NCBI RefSeq assembly: GCF_002694385.1
Contig: NZ_NZMB01000021.1
Coordinates: 119,925 to 181,604 of the forward strand
Direction of reading: 5' to 3'
From: Sneathiella sp.
GTDB taxonomy: Bacteria > Pseudomonadota > Alphaproteobacteria > Sneathiellales > Sneathiellaceae
Length of the DNA stretch: 61,680 nt
The position numbers and the translations under genes are program-made. The notes under the pieces were generated by a model. It was given only the letters and a program-made list of their open reading frames with translations, searched no databases and was not told the origin of the DNA. How positions within the stretch are numbered: the first letter of the stretch is position 1; each line of letters starts with the position of its first letter. Shown here piece by piece: positions 54,645-61,680 of this stretch.

Positions 54645-55305
54645 ATCGTTTAACCACGCAGGAACCTGGGGCATCGCACTGATCGTTATCGTCTTGGTGA
54701 CTTGGTTTTTCTATCGCAATTTCGCGCCGAAGAACTGGCGGGAATGGGTCGGCGCCGGGGTGGTTCAGGCCTTTATCATCGCGCTTTATGCAGAAATGTA
54801 TGGCTTTCCGCTCACCATCTATCTGTTGGTGCGTTTTTTCGGTCTGGATAGCGAATATGTAAGCGCCAGCTTATGGTCGACCCTGGTAGGGTTAGGCGAA
54901 ACCGGCATGTTAATCTCAATGCTGCTAGGCTATGCGCTCGCCTTTATCGGGATAGGTCTCTTTATTCAGGGGTGGCGTCAGGTTCACAAGGCACGAGGCG
55001 AAAACCGTCTGGTGACAGACGGTTTGTATGCGTATGTGCGGCATCCGCAGTACACGGGGCTGTTTATTGCCCTGTTCGGAGAAGGCGTGGTGCATTGGCC
55101 AACGCTTTTCTCGGTCGGTTTCTTTCCAGTGATCGTGCTTGTCTACACATGGCTGGCTCTGCGAGAGGAACAGCAGGTACTCAAGCAGTTCGGCGAAGCT
55201 TACCGCGCCTATCAGCGGCAGGTGCCAATGTTCATCCCTCGTTGGGGCCGCTGGCGTCAACTCGCGGCCGCTTCACGAGACGGCAGTGATGACGCGGCCG
55301 CGTGA
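54625..55305 (+). CDS. Isoprenylcysteine carboxyl methyltransferase-like membrane protein
   Basis: A 226-residue protein with four to five membrane segments and the catalytic C-terminal signature LVTDGLYAYVRHPQYTGLFI plus REEQQVLKQFGEAYRAYQRQ, which binds AdoMet in the ICMT/PEMT family. Bacterial members often sit in copper or mercury resistance clusters, with unknown substrates. The start is ATG 54625 or 54637. Both lie inside the preceding gene, so coupling is likely. Confidence 0.78.
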   Translation: MDQTMNESFNHAGTWGIALIVIVLVTWFFYRNFAPKNWREWVGAGVVQAFIIALYAEMYGFPLTIYLLVRFFGLDSEYVSASLWSTLVGLGETGMLISMLLGYALAFIGIGLFIQGWRQVHKARGENRLVTDGLYAYVRHPQYTGLFIALFGEGVVHWPTLFSVGFFPVIVLVYTWLALREEQQVLKQFGEAYRAYQRQVPMFIPRWGRWRQLAAASRDGSDDAAA

Positions 55306-55397
55306 GGGCACTGTCAGACAAACCTCTTGAGTTTCGAGCGGCGTCCATAGATGACAATTAAACTAAAGTATATTTTTAAAGTAACCGAGAGGGCAGG

Positions 55398-56711
55398 ATG
55401 AAATCTGACTACCAAGCGAATAGCATCACACTGATCGGCGGCGTCTCGATGGGCACCGGCGTTATGATCGGGGCAGGGATCTTTGCGCTTACCGGTCAGA
55501 TCGCAGAACTTGCGGGCCCGTGGTTTCCACTTTCTTTCATCGCAGGTGGGATCGTCACCGGGTTCAGCGCCTACACCTATGTGAAGATGTCGAACGCCTT
55601 TCCGTCCGCTGGCGGAATCGCGATGATCCTGCAGAAGGCTTATGGTACGGGGGCGATCGCGGCGGCGGCGTCTTTGCTGATGGCGCTCTCTATGGTTATC
55701 AGCGAAAGCCTCGTTGCGCGGACCTTCGGCACTTACGTTCTCAGGCCCTTCGATCTGGAGACGAACAGTTTCCTTGTGCCGGCGCTTGCCGTTGGACTGA
55801 TCGCATTCGCCTATTTCGTCAACATCTCCGGAAACCGTTCTATCGGCCTGTTTTCGATCATCACGGCATTCCTGAAAATCGGCGGCATCGCGGTCTTCGG
55901 CATTGCGGCGCTCGCCGTCAGCGGCTTTTCGTTCGGGCCCGCTTCCGGATCGTCTGAAACCGTGCCGATCGCCGGCTTTACGGCATCAATCGCGCTGTCG
56001 ATCCTTGCGTTCAAGGGCTTCACCACGATCACCAACAGCGGCGCTGAGATCGTTGATCCACACCGTAATGTCGGTCGCGCGATCGTCCTTTCCATTGCGA
56101 TCTGCGTGGCGGTCTATCTGCTGGTCGCATTCGGGGTCGGCTCAAGCCTCTCGCTTGAGGAAATCGTCGCCGCCAAAGATTACTCCCTGGCCGAAGCGGC
56201 GGAGCCTGCCTTTGGCCCTTATGGTTTCTACTTCACCATCGCGCTTGCGATTGTCGCCACTGCCTCGGGCGTGCTCGCAAGCGTCTTTGCCGTCTCGCGC
56301 ATGCTGGCGATGCTGACCGACATGAAAATGATTCCGCACAGCCATTTCGGCATGTCCGGTCCGATCCGCGAACATACTCTGGTCTACACAGTTGTGATCG
56401 CGGCGATGTTGGCGGTGTTCTTCGATCTTAGCAGGATCGCGTCGCTCGGCGCCTTCTTCTATTTGGTGATGGATATCTTGATCCATTGGGGGGTGTTCCG
56501 TCGACTGCGCCACGAGATCGGCGCAAGCGGTTGGGTATTGATGACGGCTATCGCGCTCGACGTGATTGTGCTCGGCGTTTTTGGTGGCATGAAGCTGCAA
56601 TCAGATCCGCTGATCGTGGTCATCGCGCTCGGTTCCATTGCCGCTGTGTTCGTCTACGAGCGTTTCTTTTTGTCACGCTGGACCGCCGAGGAAAAACATG
56701 GCGGTCACTGA
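55398..56711 (+). CDS. APC-family amino acid/polyamine permease
   Basis: A 437-residue transporter with about 12 membrane segments. The start SITLIGGVSMGTGVMIGAGIF is the helix 1 substrate site (G-x-G-x-GAGIF type). AFPSAGGIAMILQKAYG and FKGFTTITNSGAEIVDPHRN are also characteristic of the family. The start ATG 55398 is preceded by GAGGG. It follows the methyltransferase gene by 92 bases. The substrate is not predictable. Confidence 0.82.
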   Translation: MKSDYQANSITLIGGVSMGTGVMIGAGIFALTGQIAELAGPWFPLSFIAGGIVTGFSAYTYVKMSNAFPSAGGIAMILQKAYGTGAIAAAASLLMALSMVISESLVARTFGTYVLRPFDLETNSFLVPALAVGLIAFAYFVNISGNRSIGLFSIITAFLKIGGIAVFGIAALAVSGFSFGPASGSSETVPIAGFTASIALSILAFKGFTTITNSGAEIVDPHRNVGRAIVLSIAICVAVYLLVAFGVGSSLSLEEIVAAKDYSLAEAAEPAFGPYGFYFTIALAIVATASGVLASVFAVSRMLAMLTDMKMIPHSHFGMSGPIREHTLVYTVVIAAMLAVFFDLSRIASLGAFFYLVMDILIHWGVFRRLRHEIGASGWVLMTAIALDVIVLGVFGGMKLQSDPLIVVIALGSIAAVFVYERFFLSRWTAEEKHGGH

Positions 56712-56819
56712 AGACTGGGCAAGCCACCGCTCACCATCTGGCGATCACGCTGTTTTCGACATGTGTGTGGCCATAGGAGAAGGCGGTCACTCGCCATATT
56801 TACGAAGCAAGCTAGGAAC

Positions 56820-57419
56820 ATGACGGACAACAAAAGCAGTGAATCACCACGAGATGCCGTCCATGCGGTCATGGTAGAGACTCAACAGGATTTCTTTCGC
56901 TTTCTCGCGTGGCGACTCGGCAATGAGGACGAGGCGGCCGACGTCTTGCATAATTTTTACGTCAAAGTGCTCACCAGAATAGATGATGTTCGCGATACGG
57001 AAAAGCTGCGAGCCTGGATGCGGCGGGTGCTGGAGACGAGTTTGATTGACTATTATCGCGCTCAGGGTAAAAGGCGCCAAACAAACGCAGAATACGACTA
57101 CCAGGAATCGGTGCTCTTAACGGGCGATGCCAATGGCGATCTCGATCTCATGGTCTGTATGTGCCTTTACAAGCTACTTCCGACCTTGAAGTCGGAATAT
57201 GCGAATATCCTATGGCGTGCCGACTTGATTGGCGAGTCTCGCCAAAATATCGCTGACACGCTTGGCGTGACGGAGAGCAATGTTCGGGTGCGTCTACATC
57301 GGGCTCGCCAGGCTCTGCGGCAGCGGCTAGAAGAGACCTGTCGGACTTGCTCAATACATGGCTATCTCGATTGCGAATTCGGCTACGCCGGCCATATTCG
57401 TTTGGGGATCGGGCCGTGA
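56820..57419 (+). CDS. ECF sigma factor with a Cys-rich C-terminus
   Basis: A 199-residue sigma factor. Region 2 is AVMVETQQDFFRFLAWRLGN, EDEAADVLHNFYVKVL and a helix RAWMRRVLETSLIDYYR. Region 4 is LLPTLKSEYANILWRADLIG, with ADTLGVTESNVRVRLHRARQAL as HTH. After the HTH comes CRTCSIHGYLDCEF, a CxxC-x3-H-type pattern that could bind zinc and sense redox or metal, so a separate anti-sigma may not be needed. No anti-sigma gene is adjacent. The phasin-like, FabI and CBS genes downstream are plausible targets. Confidence 0.82.
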   Translation: MTDNKSSESPRDAVHAVMVETQQDFFRFLAWRLGNEDEAADVLHNFYVKVLTRIDDVRDTEKLRAWMRRVLETSLIDYYRAQGKRRQTNAEYDYQESVLLTGDANGDLDLMVCMCLYKLLPTLKSEYANILWRADLIGESRQNIADTLGVTESNVRVRLHRARQALRQRLEETCRTCSIHGYLDCEFGYAGHIRLGIGP

Positions 57420-57553
57420 TCATCCGAACTGTAACGAATAAGTCCCCGGACCGTCTATTATTTGAACAACGACTTGAACGTTTTGGAGCATCGCTGCGCA
57501 TCAGCTTCAGGCCACCCGTTCTCGATCAGATATATCACTTGAAGGAGTCGATC

Positions 57554-58108
57554 ATGCTAGATAAATCCAAATACACCAATCCGGCGGTTCTGCGTTATCG
57601 GGGGCTTGACCTCGAAGCTATGACGGCCCTGCAAATGCGCAATGTTGAAACGCTTCGGAGCATGACAAATCTCATGTTCGATACGACGGAAATGGTTACT
57701 AGGCGTCAGGCCGAATTCCTTGGATCCCGCGCCGATCACATCAGTGTGGCTTTCGAGCCGGGCGAAGGTGCATCGGATCCAAAAGCTCTCTTCGAACGGC
57801 AAGTCGAAGCCTATCGCGATCTCTTCGACGCGCTCGCCAACCATGTGGGGGAACTTGCTGAGATCACGTCCAAATGCTGCGCCGGTCTGGTGGAGGAGGC
57901 GACCGGGAATATGATTGATCTTCCCACGCGTGAAAGCCCTACGGAACGGCCGGAGAAGAAGGCTGGATGCTGCTGCGGTCCTAGCAAGAAAGCGGTTGAG
58001 AACGAGGTCGAAAGTCCCATTGCGGAAAGCCGCACGAAGCAGCCCGCAAATGAAGGTCTCGCAGCTTCGAAAACCGGTACGGGAAAAAGTAGCGGCGGGC
58101 AGATTTGA
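57554..58108 (+). CDS. Phasin-like protein
   Basis: A 184-residue protein with AAGGAG before ATG 57554. Residues 1-110 are amphipathic helices: LDLEAMTALQMRNVETLRSM, ALFERQVEAYRDLFDALANH and SKCCAGLVEEATGNMID. This is the pattern of phasins that coat polyhydroxyalkanoate granules. The tail is low-complexity and carries KKAGCCCGPSKK, an odd cysteine triplet. In other proteobacteria phasin genes can lie with DUF3141, phosphate acetyltransferase, acetate kinase and fabI. Here only fabI remains. Its partner PHA synthase is not in the window. Confidence 0.65.
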   Translation: MLDKSKYTNPAVLRYRGLDLEAMTALQMRNVETLRSMTNLMFDTTEMVTRRQAEFLGSRADHISVAFEPGEGASDPKALFERQVEAYRDLFDALANHVGELAEITSKCCAGLVEEATGNMIDLPTRESPTERPEKKAGCCCGPSKKAVENEVESPIAESRTKQPANEGLAASKTGTGKSSGGQI

Positions 58109-58395
58109 TGAATACGCTTTTTTACCTAATTGTTTGGGCCGTGATCATTTTTGTGATGATGTGTTTTGGCGATGGCGTCCATGTTTTAGAACACGGTCGC
58201 GGCAAGGCCAAGCAAGCCCCTGTGTTGGGGGTGGCGCGTAAGGGTATCGGCAGTTGGGTGAGGCGTCTACGTGCTAAAGCCCTGACCCAGGCTGCGCCCT
58301 TATCGGTCGCCAGTGTTTCTCGTCCCTCAATAGTATTACCCGTGGCAAGGCGGATTTCGTCCGGACAGCTTGGCCAAAGAAGGGAAAAAGCGTAA
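58108..58395 (+). CDS. Small membrane protein with a basic tail
   Basis: A 95-residue protein starting at ATG 58108, whose A is the last base of the phasin stop (TGATG), so it is coupled. The N-terminus NTLFYLIVWAVIIFVMMCFG is one membrane helix, then DGVHVLEHGRGK. This resembles the FFLMMRFFCGAH start of the YHS gene at 54065. The rest is basic and low in structure. There is no known family and the function is unknown. Confidence 0.55.
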   Translation: MNTLFYLIVWAVIIFVMMCFGDGVHVLEHGRGKAKQAPVLGVARKGIGSWVRRLRAKALTQAAPLSVASVSRPSIVLPVARRISSGQLGQRREKA

Positions 58396-58396
58396 A

Positions 58397-59179
58397 ATGG
58401 AACTCATCGATATGAAAGGCCGAAAGGGGTTGGTGGTGGGAATCGCCAATGAACACAGCTTGGCCTGGTCGGCGACGCAGCATTTTCGGAATGCAGGCGC
58501 CGATCTTGCCATCACCTATCTGAACGACAAGGCCAAGCCCTTCGTTGAGCCGCTTGCGCAAGAGGTAGACGCGCAGCTTTTTCTACCCTGCAATGTTGCG
58601 GAATCGGAGCAACTGGAAGCCGTATTTGCAGCGATCAGGCAGAAATGGGGTCGTTTGGATTTTCTGCTTCATGCGATCGCTTGGGCCCGGAAGGAAGATC
58701 TCCATGGTCGGTTGACCGATTGCTCGGGAGAAGGCTTCGCTGAATCTATGCTTATTTCGTGTCACTCTTTTATCCGCATGGCGAACCTTGCTGAACTTCT
58801 CATGGACAAAGGTGGTAGTTTGACGACGCTCAGCTACTACGGTGCCGAGAAAGTGGTCGACCATTACAATGTGATGGGGCCGGTGAAAGCCGCACTCGAA
58901 GCATCGGTGCGCTATCTGGCCCATGAACACGGAGGCAAGGCCATCCGGGTGAACGCAATCTCAGCCGGGGCGGTTGCGACACGCGCTGCCTCAGGTATCG
59001 AACATTTCGACGAATTGTTGAACGAGACCATTCGTAAAGCGCCACTGCGGCGCACGGTTGACAGCAGCGAGGTGGGGCGTACGGCGCTTATGCTGGCGAG
59101 TGATTATACGAGCGCTATTTCGGGGGAAGTCCTCCATGTCGACGCAGGCTTTCACATCGAAGGGATGGTGTTTCACTGA
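58397..59179 (+). CDS. fabI: Enoyl-[acyl-carrier-protein] reductase (NADH), FabI type
   Basis: A 260-residue reductase from ATG 58397. Seen: cofactor start GRKGLVVGIANEHSLAW, then LHAIAWARKEDLHGR and the active-site pair Tyr157/Lys164 in HYNVMGPVKAALEAS, with the end VLHVDAGFHIEGM. FabI finishes each round of fatty acid elongation. A gene copy beside a phasin gene is probably an accessory paralogue, not the chromosomal housekeeping one. It could channel acyl groups in storage-polymer or stress metabolism. The family call is firm and the role inferred. Confidence 0.85.
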   Translation: MELIDMKGRKGLVVGIANEHSLAWSATQHFRNAGADLAITYLNDKAKPFVEPLAQEVDAQLFLPCNVAESEQLEAVFAAIRQKWGRLDFLLHAIAWARKEDLHGRLTDCSGEGFAESMLISCHSFIRMANLAELLMDKGGSLTTLSYYGAEKVVDHYNVMGPVKAALEASVRYLAHEHGGKAIRVNAISAGAVATRAASGIEHFDELLNETIRKAPLRRTVDSSEVGRTALMLASDYTSAISGEVLHVDAGFHIEGMVFH

Positions 59180-59237
59180 TCGTCGACCTGAGGCTACATA
59201 ATGAGAGAACACGCAATAATCCAGGAGGTAAAGTTCA

Positions 59238-59936
59238 ATGCAAGTAAAAGATATAATGACGACGACAGTAGCGGTTGTGCAGCCTGACACGAGTATACAG
59301 GAGATCGCAAAGCTATTGTTAGAGCGTAGAATAAGTGCCGTCCCTGTCGTTGACGCAAATGGCCAAATCCTCGGCATCGTGAGTGAAGGCGATCTTATGC
59401 GACGTTCTGAGACGGGAACCGATCGTCATCCGTCCTGGTGGCTGAGCCTTGTCGCCAGCCCGGAAGAAAGGGCGATAAACTACATCAAATCTCATGGTGG
59501 TCATGCAAGAGATATCATGACGTCCGATCTATTCTCCATCGGTCCAGATGCTCCATTGGAAGAAGTAGCCAAAACGCTCGAAAAACACCGCATCAAGCGT
59601 CTTCCCGTGCTTCGTAATGATAGGTTAATTGGTATTGTTAGCCGTGCCGATTTGTTGCAAGGTCTTGTCGCCTTCCAAGCGGGGAATGGTACTTCGGCAG
59701 ATGATGTAGCGCTCAAAGCAGCTGTCGAGGCTGTACTATCAGAAGCCGATATCCGCCGAGAGTTTGTGAGTGTCGTTGTCTCCGGCGGAATTGCCCATTT
59801 ATGGGGTGCAGTTGAATCTGAAGCAGAAAAAAAGGCGGTCAGTATTGCGGTTGAAAATGTGCCAGGTGTGAAGGGTGTACAGGACGAAATCAGTATATTG
59901 CCGCAAAGTGTAAGATCCACCCTTTGGGCGGAATGA
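59238..59936 (+). CDS. CBS-pair and BON domain protein
   Basis: A 232-residue protein. Two CBS motifs lie at about 1-60 (QVKDIMTTTVAVVQPDTSIQ, SAVPVVDANGQILGIVSEGD) and about 90-145 (HARDIMTSDLFSIGPDAPLE, RLPVLRNDRLIGIVSRADLL). They bind adenine nucleotides. A BON domain follows at about 160-225 (SVVVSGGIAHLWGAVESEAE, VENVPGVKGVQDEI), known for membrane or lipid contact. Such proteins sense energy state in stress regions. AGGAGG precedes the ATG. Confidence 0.88.
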   Translation: MQVKDIMTTTVAVVQPDTSIQEIAKLLLERRISAVPVVDANGQILGIVSEGDLMRRSETGTDRHPSWWLSLVASPEERAINYIKSHGGHARDIMTSDLFSIGPDAPLEEVAKTLEKHRIKRLPVLRNDRLIGIVSRADLLQGLVAFQAGNGTSADDVALKAAVEAVLSEADIRREFVSVVVSGGIAHLWGAVESEAEKKAVSIAVENVPGVKGVQDEISILPQSVRSTLWAE

Positions 59937-60114
59937 TCCGGCTCTGTGCTTACCGATTGGTCAATACTTCATTTCACCAAGCGCTAGATAGAATAAAGAG
60001 GTTAAGTTTGGTTGTGAAGTTTATTCGCAATGACGATAATAAGTTCCGGGTTGCCGATTGAAAATACGAGGCAGAGGTTATATATAAATGTTCCAAACTC
60101 TCAGTTTTATGTAA

Positions 60115-60474
60115 GTGCAATTTTTGAAAATAGACCACCGAAAACAAAACTGGCGCAGGAAAGGCGTGAGCATTTTTATGGTTCTCGCTGTTGTGCTTAA
60201 TGTTTTTGCGATAATACCTTCTGCCGAAAGTCACGAGGCTAATGAGAGCCCTTCTCATTTTATGGTTTCAGCGACGGGTGATTTGTCTAAAAGTCATGAA
60301 ACTGACCGGCATAATCATATCGAAAAATGTGGCATGGTCTCTTGTGCGATTGGCTTGCCCGCGAATTTTCAAGTAACAACAACGACATTCGGAATTAAAA
60401 CGCCGTTTGACGTCATTGCCGTGCAAGTACTTTCCCTCGCTTCTGCGCCGCCCGAGCACCCACCAAAGATTTAG
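60115..60474 (+). CDS. Secreted or membrane hypothetical protein of a metal cluster
   Basis: A 119-residue protein with a GTG start. A hydrophobic segment at about 17-36 (VSIFMVLAVVLNVFAIIPSA) is a signal peptide or anchor, followed by His-rich text (SHETDRHNHIEK) and CGMVSC. His plus CxxxC suggests metal binding. The later part is Pro-rich. A GTG further in (VSIFMVL) is an alternative start. It is followed by a cupredoxin gene. Family not recognised. Confidence 0.5.
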   Translation: MQFLKIDHRKQNWRRKGVSIFMVLAVVLNVFAIIPSAESHEANESPSHFMVSATGDLSKSHETDRHNHIEKCGMVSCAIGLPANFQVTTTTFGIKTPFDVIAVQVLSLASAPPEHPPKI

Positions 60475-60626
60475 TTCCTCTTTTAGGCCATTTCTCAAGA
60501 CAGCCATGATTGTGCTGTCAATGCGGTTATGCGCCTTTTCCAAACTTCGACTATTGAAATTTGAATCTGTCTCCCTGCCTGACTTAGTTGTGGTTCGCTT
60601 GTGGAGACTTGAATAGGAACTAGACT

Positions 60627-61184
60627 ATGAAAATTAAGCGTACATTTTTGTCCGGCTTTGCCGGTGTAACCCTCACAGCTGTTGTTGCCCTGAGTTCCGC
60701 TCTTGCTTGGGCAGCCGGCACCCACGATGGCGGTCACGGCGGGAAATCGGGAATTGGTATCCCCGGTAACGCCGCAGACGTCACTAGAACCATCGAGATC
60801 GAGATGGGGGACAACTATTACGAACCGGAAGAGATTTCCATCAAGAAAGGTGAAACGGTTCGCTTCAAGATCATCAATACCGGAGAATTCGTGCATGAAT
60901 TCAACATCGGGACAGCCGCCATGCACGCTGCACATCAGGAAGAAATGATGATGATGATGGAGCATGGCGTTCTGGAAGCCGACAAGATCAACCGGGACAT
61001 GATGAAGATGGATATGGGAAATGGCAAGACCATGGAACATAACGATCCGAATAGTGTGCTGTTGGAGCCGAAGGAAACGGCGGAAGTCATCTGGAAATTT
61101 TCGGATGATGCCGAACTGGAATTCGCCTGCAATGTTCCCGGTCATTATGCCTCCGGCATGATGGGTGAGGTTCACTTTGAGTAA
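60627..61184 (+). CDS. Cupredoxin-family periplasmic copper protein
   Basis: A 185-residue protein with a signal peptide (residues 1-28, cleaved after AWA), then a His/Gly-rich stretch and a cupredoxin domain. The copper ligands are likely His in EFVHEFNIG, Cys in FACNVPGHYASGM and the following His and Met of that motif. A Met-rich insertion (EEMMMMMEHG, DMMKMDMGNGKTM) resembles periplasmic copper handlers of the CopC/CopM kind. It lies just before a multicopper oxidase start, which supports copper resistance. Confidence 0.85.
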   Translation: MKIKRTFLSGFAGVTLTAVVALSSALAWAAGTHDGGHGGKSGIGIPGNAADVTRTIEIEMGDNYYEPEEISIKKGETVRFKIINTGEFVHEFNIGTAAMHAAHQEEMMMMMEHGVLEADKINRDMMKMDMGNGKTMEHNDPNSVLLEPKETAEVIWKFSDDAELEFACNVPGHYASGMMGEVHFE

Positions 61185-61189
61185 ATGCT

Positions 61190-61214
61190 TTGCGCAGCCC
61201 CTAGCGGCTGCGCA
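61190..61214. repeat. Stem-loop between cupredoxin and oxidase genes
   Basis: TGCGCAGCC and GGCTGCGCA pair perfectly around CCTAGC. No T run follows, so it is probably a message-stabilising or attenuating hairpin between two operon genes. Confidence 0.5.
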
Positions 61215-61247
61215 TTCCAACTTTTCAAAAAAGAAAGGAACAGCAGG

Positions 61248-61376
61248 ATGAGAAATTCATTCATGCAAAAGGCGTGGTTTGGCCTTGCGATGGCCGCAGG
61301 GATTGCTCTTGTGCCCGGCTTGAGTATTGCGAAAACCTATAACCTGACAGTCGACAAGGTGCTTAGACGCCCTTAG
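61248..61376 (+). pseudogene. Truncated multicopper oxidase start
   Basis: ATG 61248 opens MRNSFMQKAWFGLAMAAGIA, a signal peptide ending LSIA, then KTYNLTVDKV, the beginning of a CopA-like multicopper oxidase (about 600 residues when whole). The frame then turns to LRRP and stops. The DNA after about 61362 codes for a different protein. Confidence 0.65.
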
Positions 61377-61680
61377 TGCAATGGGCTGGCAACTCGTCCT
61401 CGGGAGTTGCTTTCTTGCACTGATCGCCTTTTTTACCGAAGAGACCCAAATAACCTGGAACACACCTTTTATTTTAAGCCTCTTGGGTCTGGCTCTGCCA
61501 GGAACTGCATTAGCCTATTGGTTATGGTGCCGCGTGCTAGGACAAGTGCAACTGAACCGCGCCAATGCATTTAGTTTTCTAGTACCAATCTTCGGGCTAA
61601 TCATAGGGGTGACTTTCTTTCAGGAACGTATTGGGATTTTATCGGCAGTCGGTATCGGCCTGACAGTTTCGGGTATCTTG
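61366..61680 (+). pseudogene. EamA/DMT transporter, C-terminal half (5' end missing, 3' end outside window)
   Basis: From GACGCC (61366) one frame stays open to the window edge: DALSAMGWQLVLGSCFLALI, then LLGLALPGTALAYWLWCRVL, NAFSFLVPIFGLIIGV and FFQERIGIL. This is the second five-helix repeat of an EamA drug/metabolite exporter. The first half is missing because the oxidase start lies directly upstream, so it is a fusion junction. Confidence 0.75.

Noticed and set aside
1-61680. CRISPR arrays, 16S/23S rRNA, tmRNA or RNase P
   Set aside because: No regularly spaced repeats and no recognisable core sequences of these RNAs were seen.

Overview
The window is bacterial and almost certainly alphaproteobacterial. 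The left half (1-30849) is GC-rich chromosome with the order greA - carB - carA - yqeY - dnaG - rpoD - tRNA-Ile2, a complete Liv-type ABC transporter and a DUF1013/TrcR-type cell-cycle regulator gene. I cannot name a genus from sequence alone. The right half (30850-61680) is accessory DNA with lower and uneven GC, insertion sequences, broken genes and gene remnants.

Region 1-18200 is about acyl-CoA metabolism. It holds a quinone oxidoreductase (5' end outside the window), a TrcR-like gene split by an in-frame amber codon, a propionyl-CoA synthetase, a response regulator/HPt pair, a cupin, the livKHMGF transporter, and a catabolic cluster (SDR + acyl-CoA ligase on the minus strand; PaaK-like ligase + atypical SDR and an enoyl-CoA hydratase on the plus strand). 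Between the two arms lies a 438-residue protein made of two complete TetR-type repressors in tandem. Four related palindromes (core AAC-N4-GTT) lie in front of the ligase operon, the double-TetR gene itself, the PaaK-like operon and the hydratase gene. They look like the operators of one local regulon.

Region 18837-30849 is housekeeping: an ACS-like ligase, GreA, both carbamoyl-phosphate synthase subunits, YqeY, primase, the main sigma factor and a tRNA-Ile with a CAU anticodon.

Region 30850-37830 is a small mobile element: a large serine recombinase with DUF2924 and DUF3489 partners, a PD-(D/E)xK-like nuclease, two DUF5681 proteins and a ParB-methyltransferase fusion. An 11-bp direct repeat brackets it, and an unexplained, strongly structured 240-nt gap lies inside. 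A 3' half of an initiator-type tRNA lies just beyond its right end.

Region 38450-47010 is a defence island: a Gabija-like OLD nuclease/UvrD helicase pair, an XRE/ImmA-IrrE pair, a DUF2188 protein, an orphan ubiquitin-E2-like protein with a Cys-rich tail preceded by a 49-codon ORF, and an AbiH protein. The E2-like unit has no visible E1, ubiquitin-like or CD-NTase partner and is my best candidate for an undescribed system.

Region 47140-53900 is an IS graveyard (IS3, IS6 and IS110 copies, all damaged) around a GntP permease/patatin pair. Region 54065-61680 is a metal/stress and possibly polyhydroxybutyrate-linked block: YHS protein, isoprenylcysteine-methyltransferase-like protein, APC permease, ECF sigma factor, phasin-like protein, FabI, CBS-BON protein and cupredoxin. 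It ends in a chimeric junction where a multicopper-oxidase start runs into the second half of an EamA transporter.
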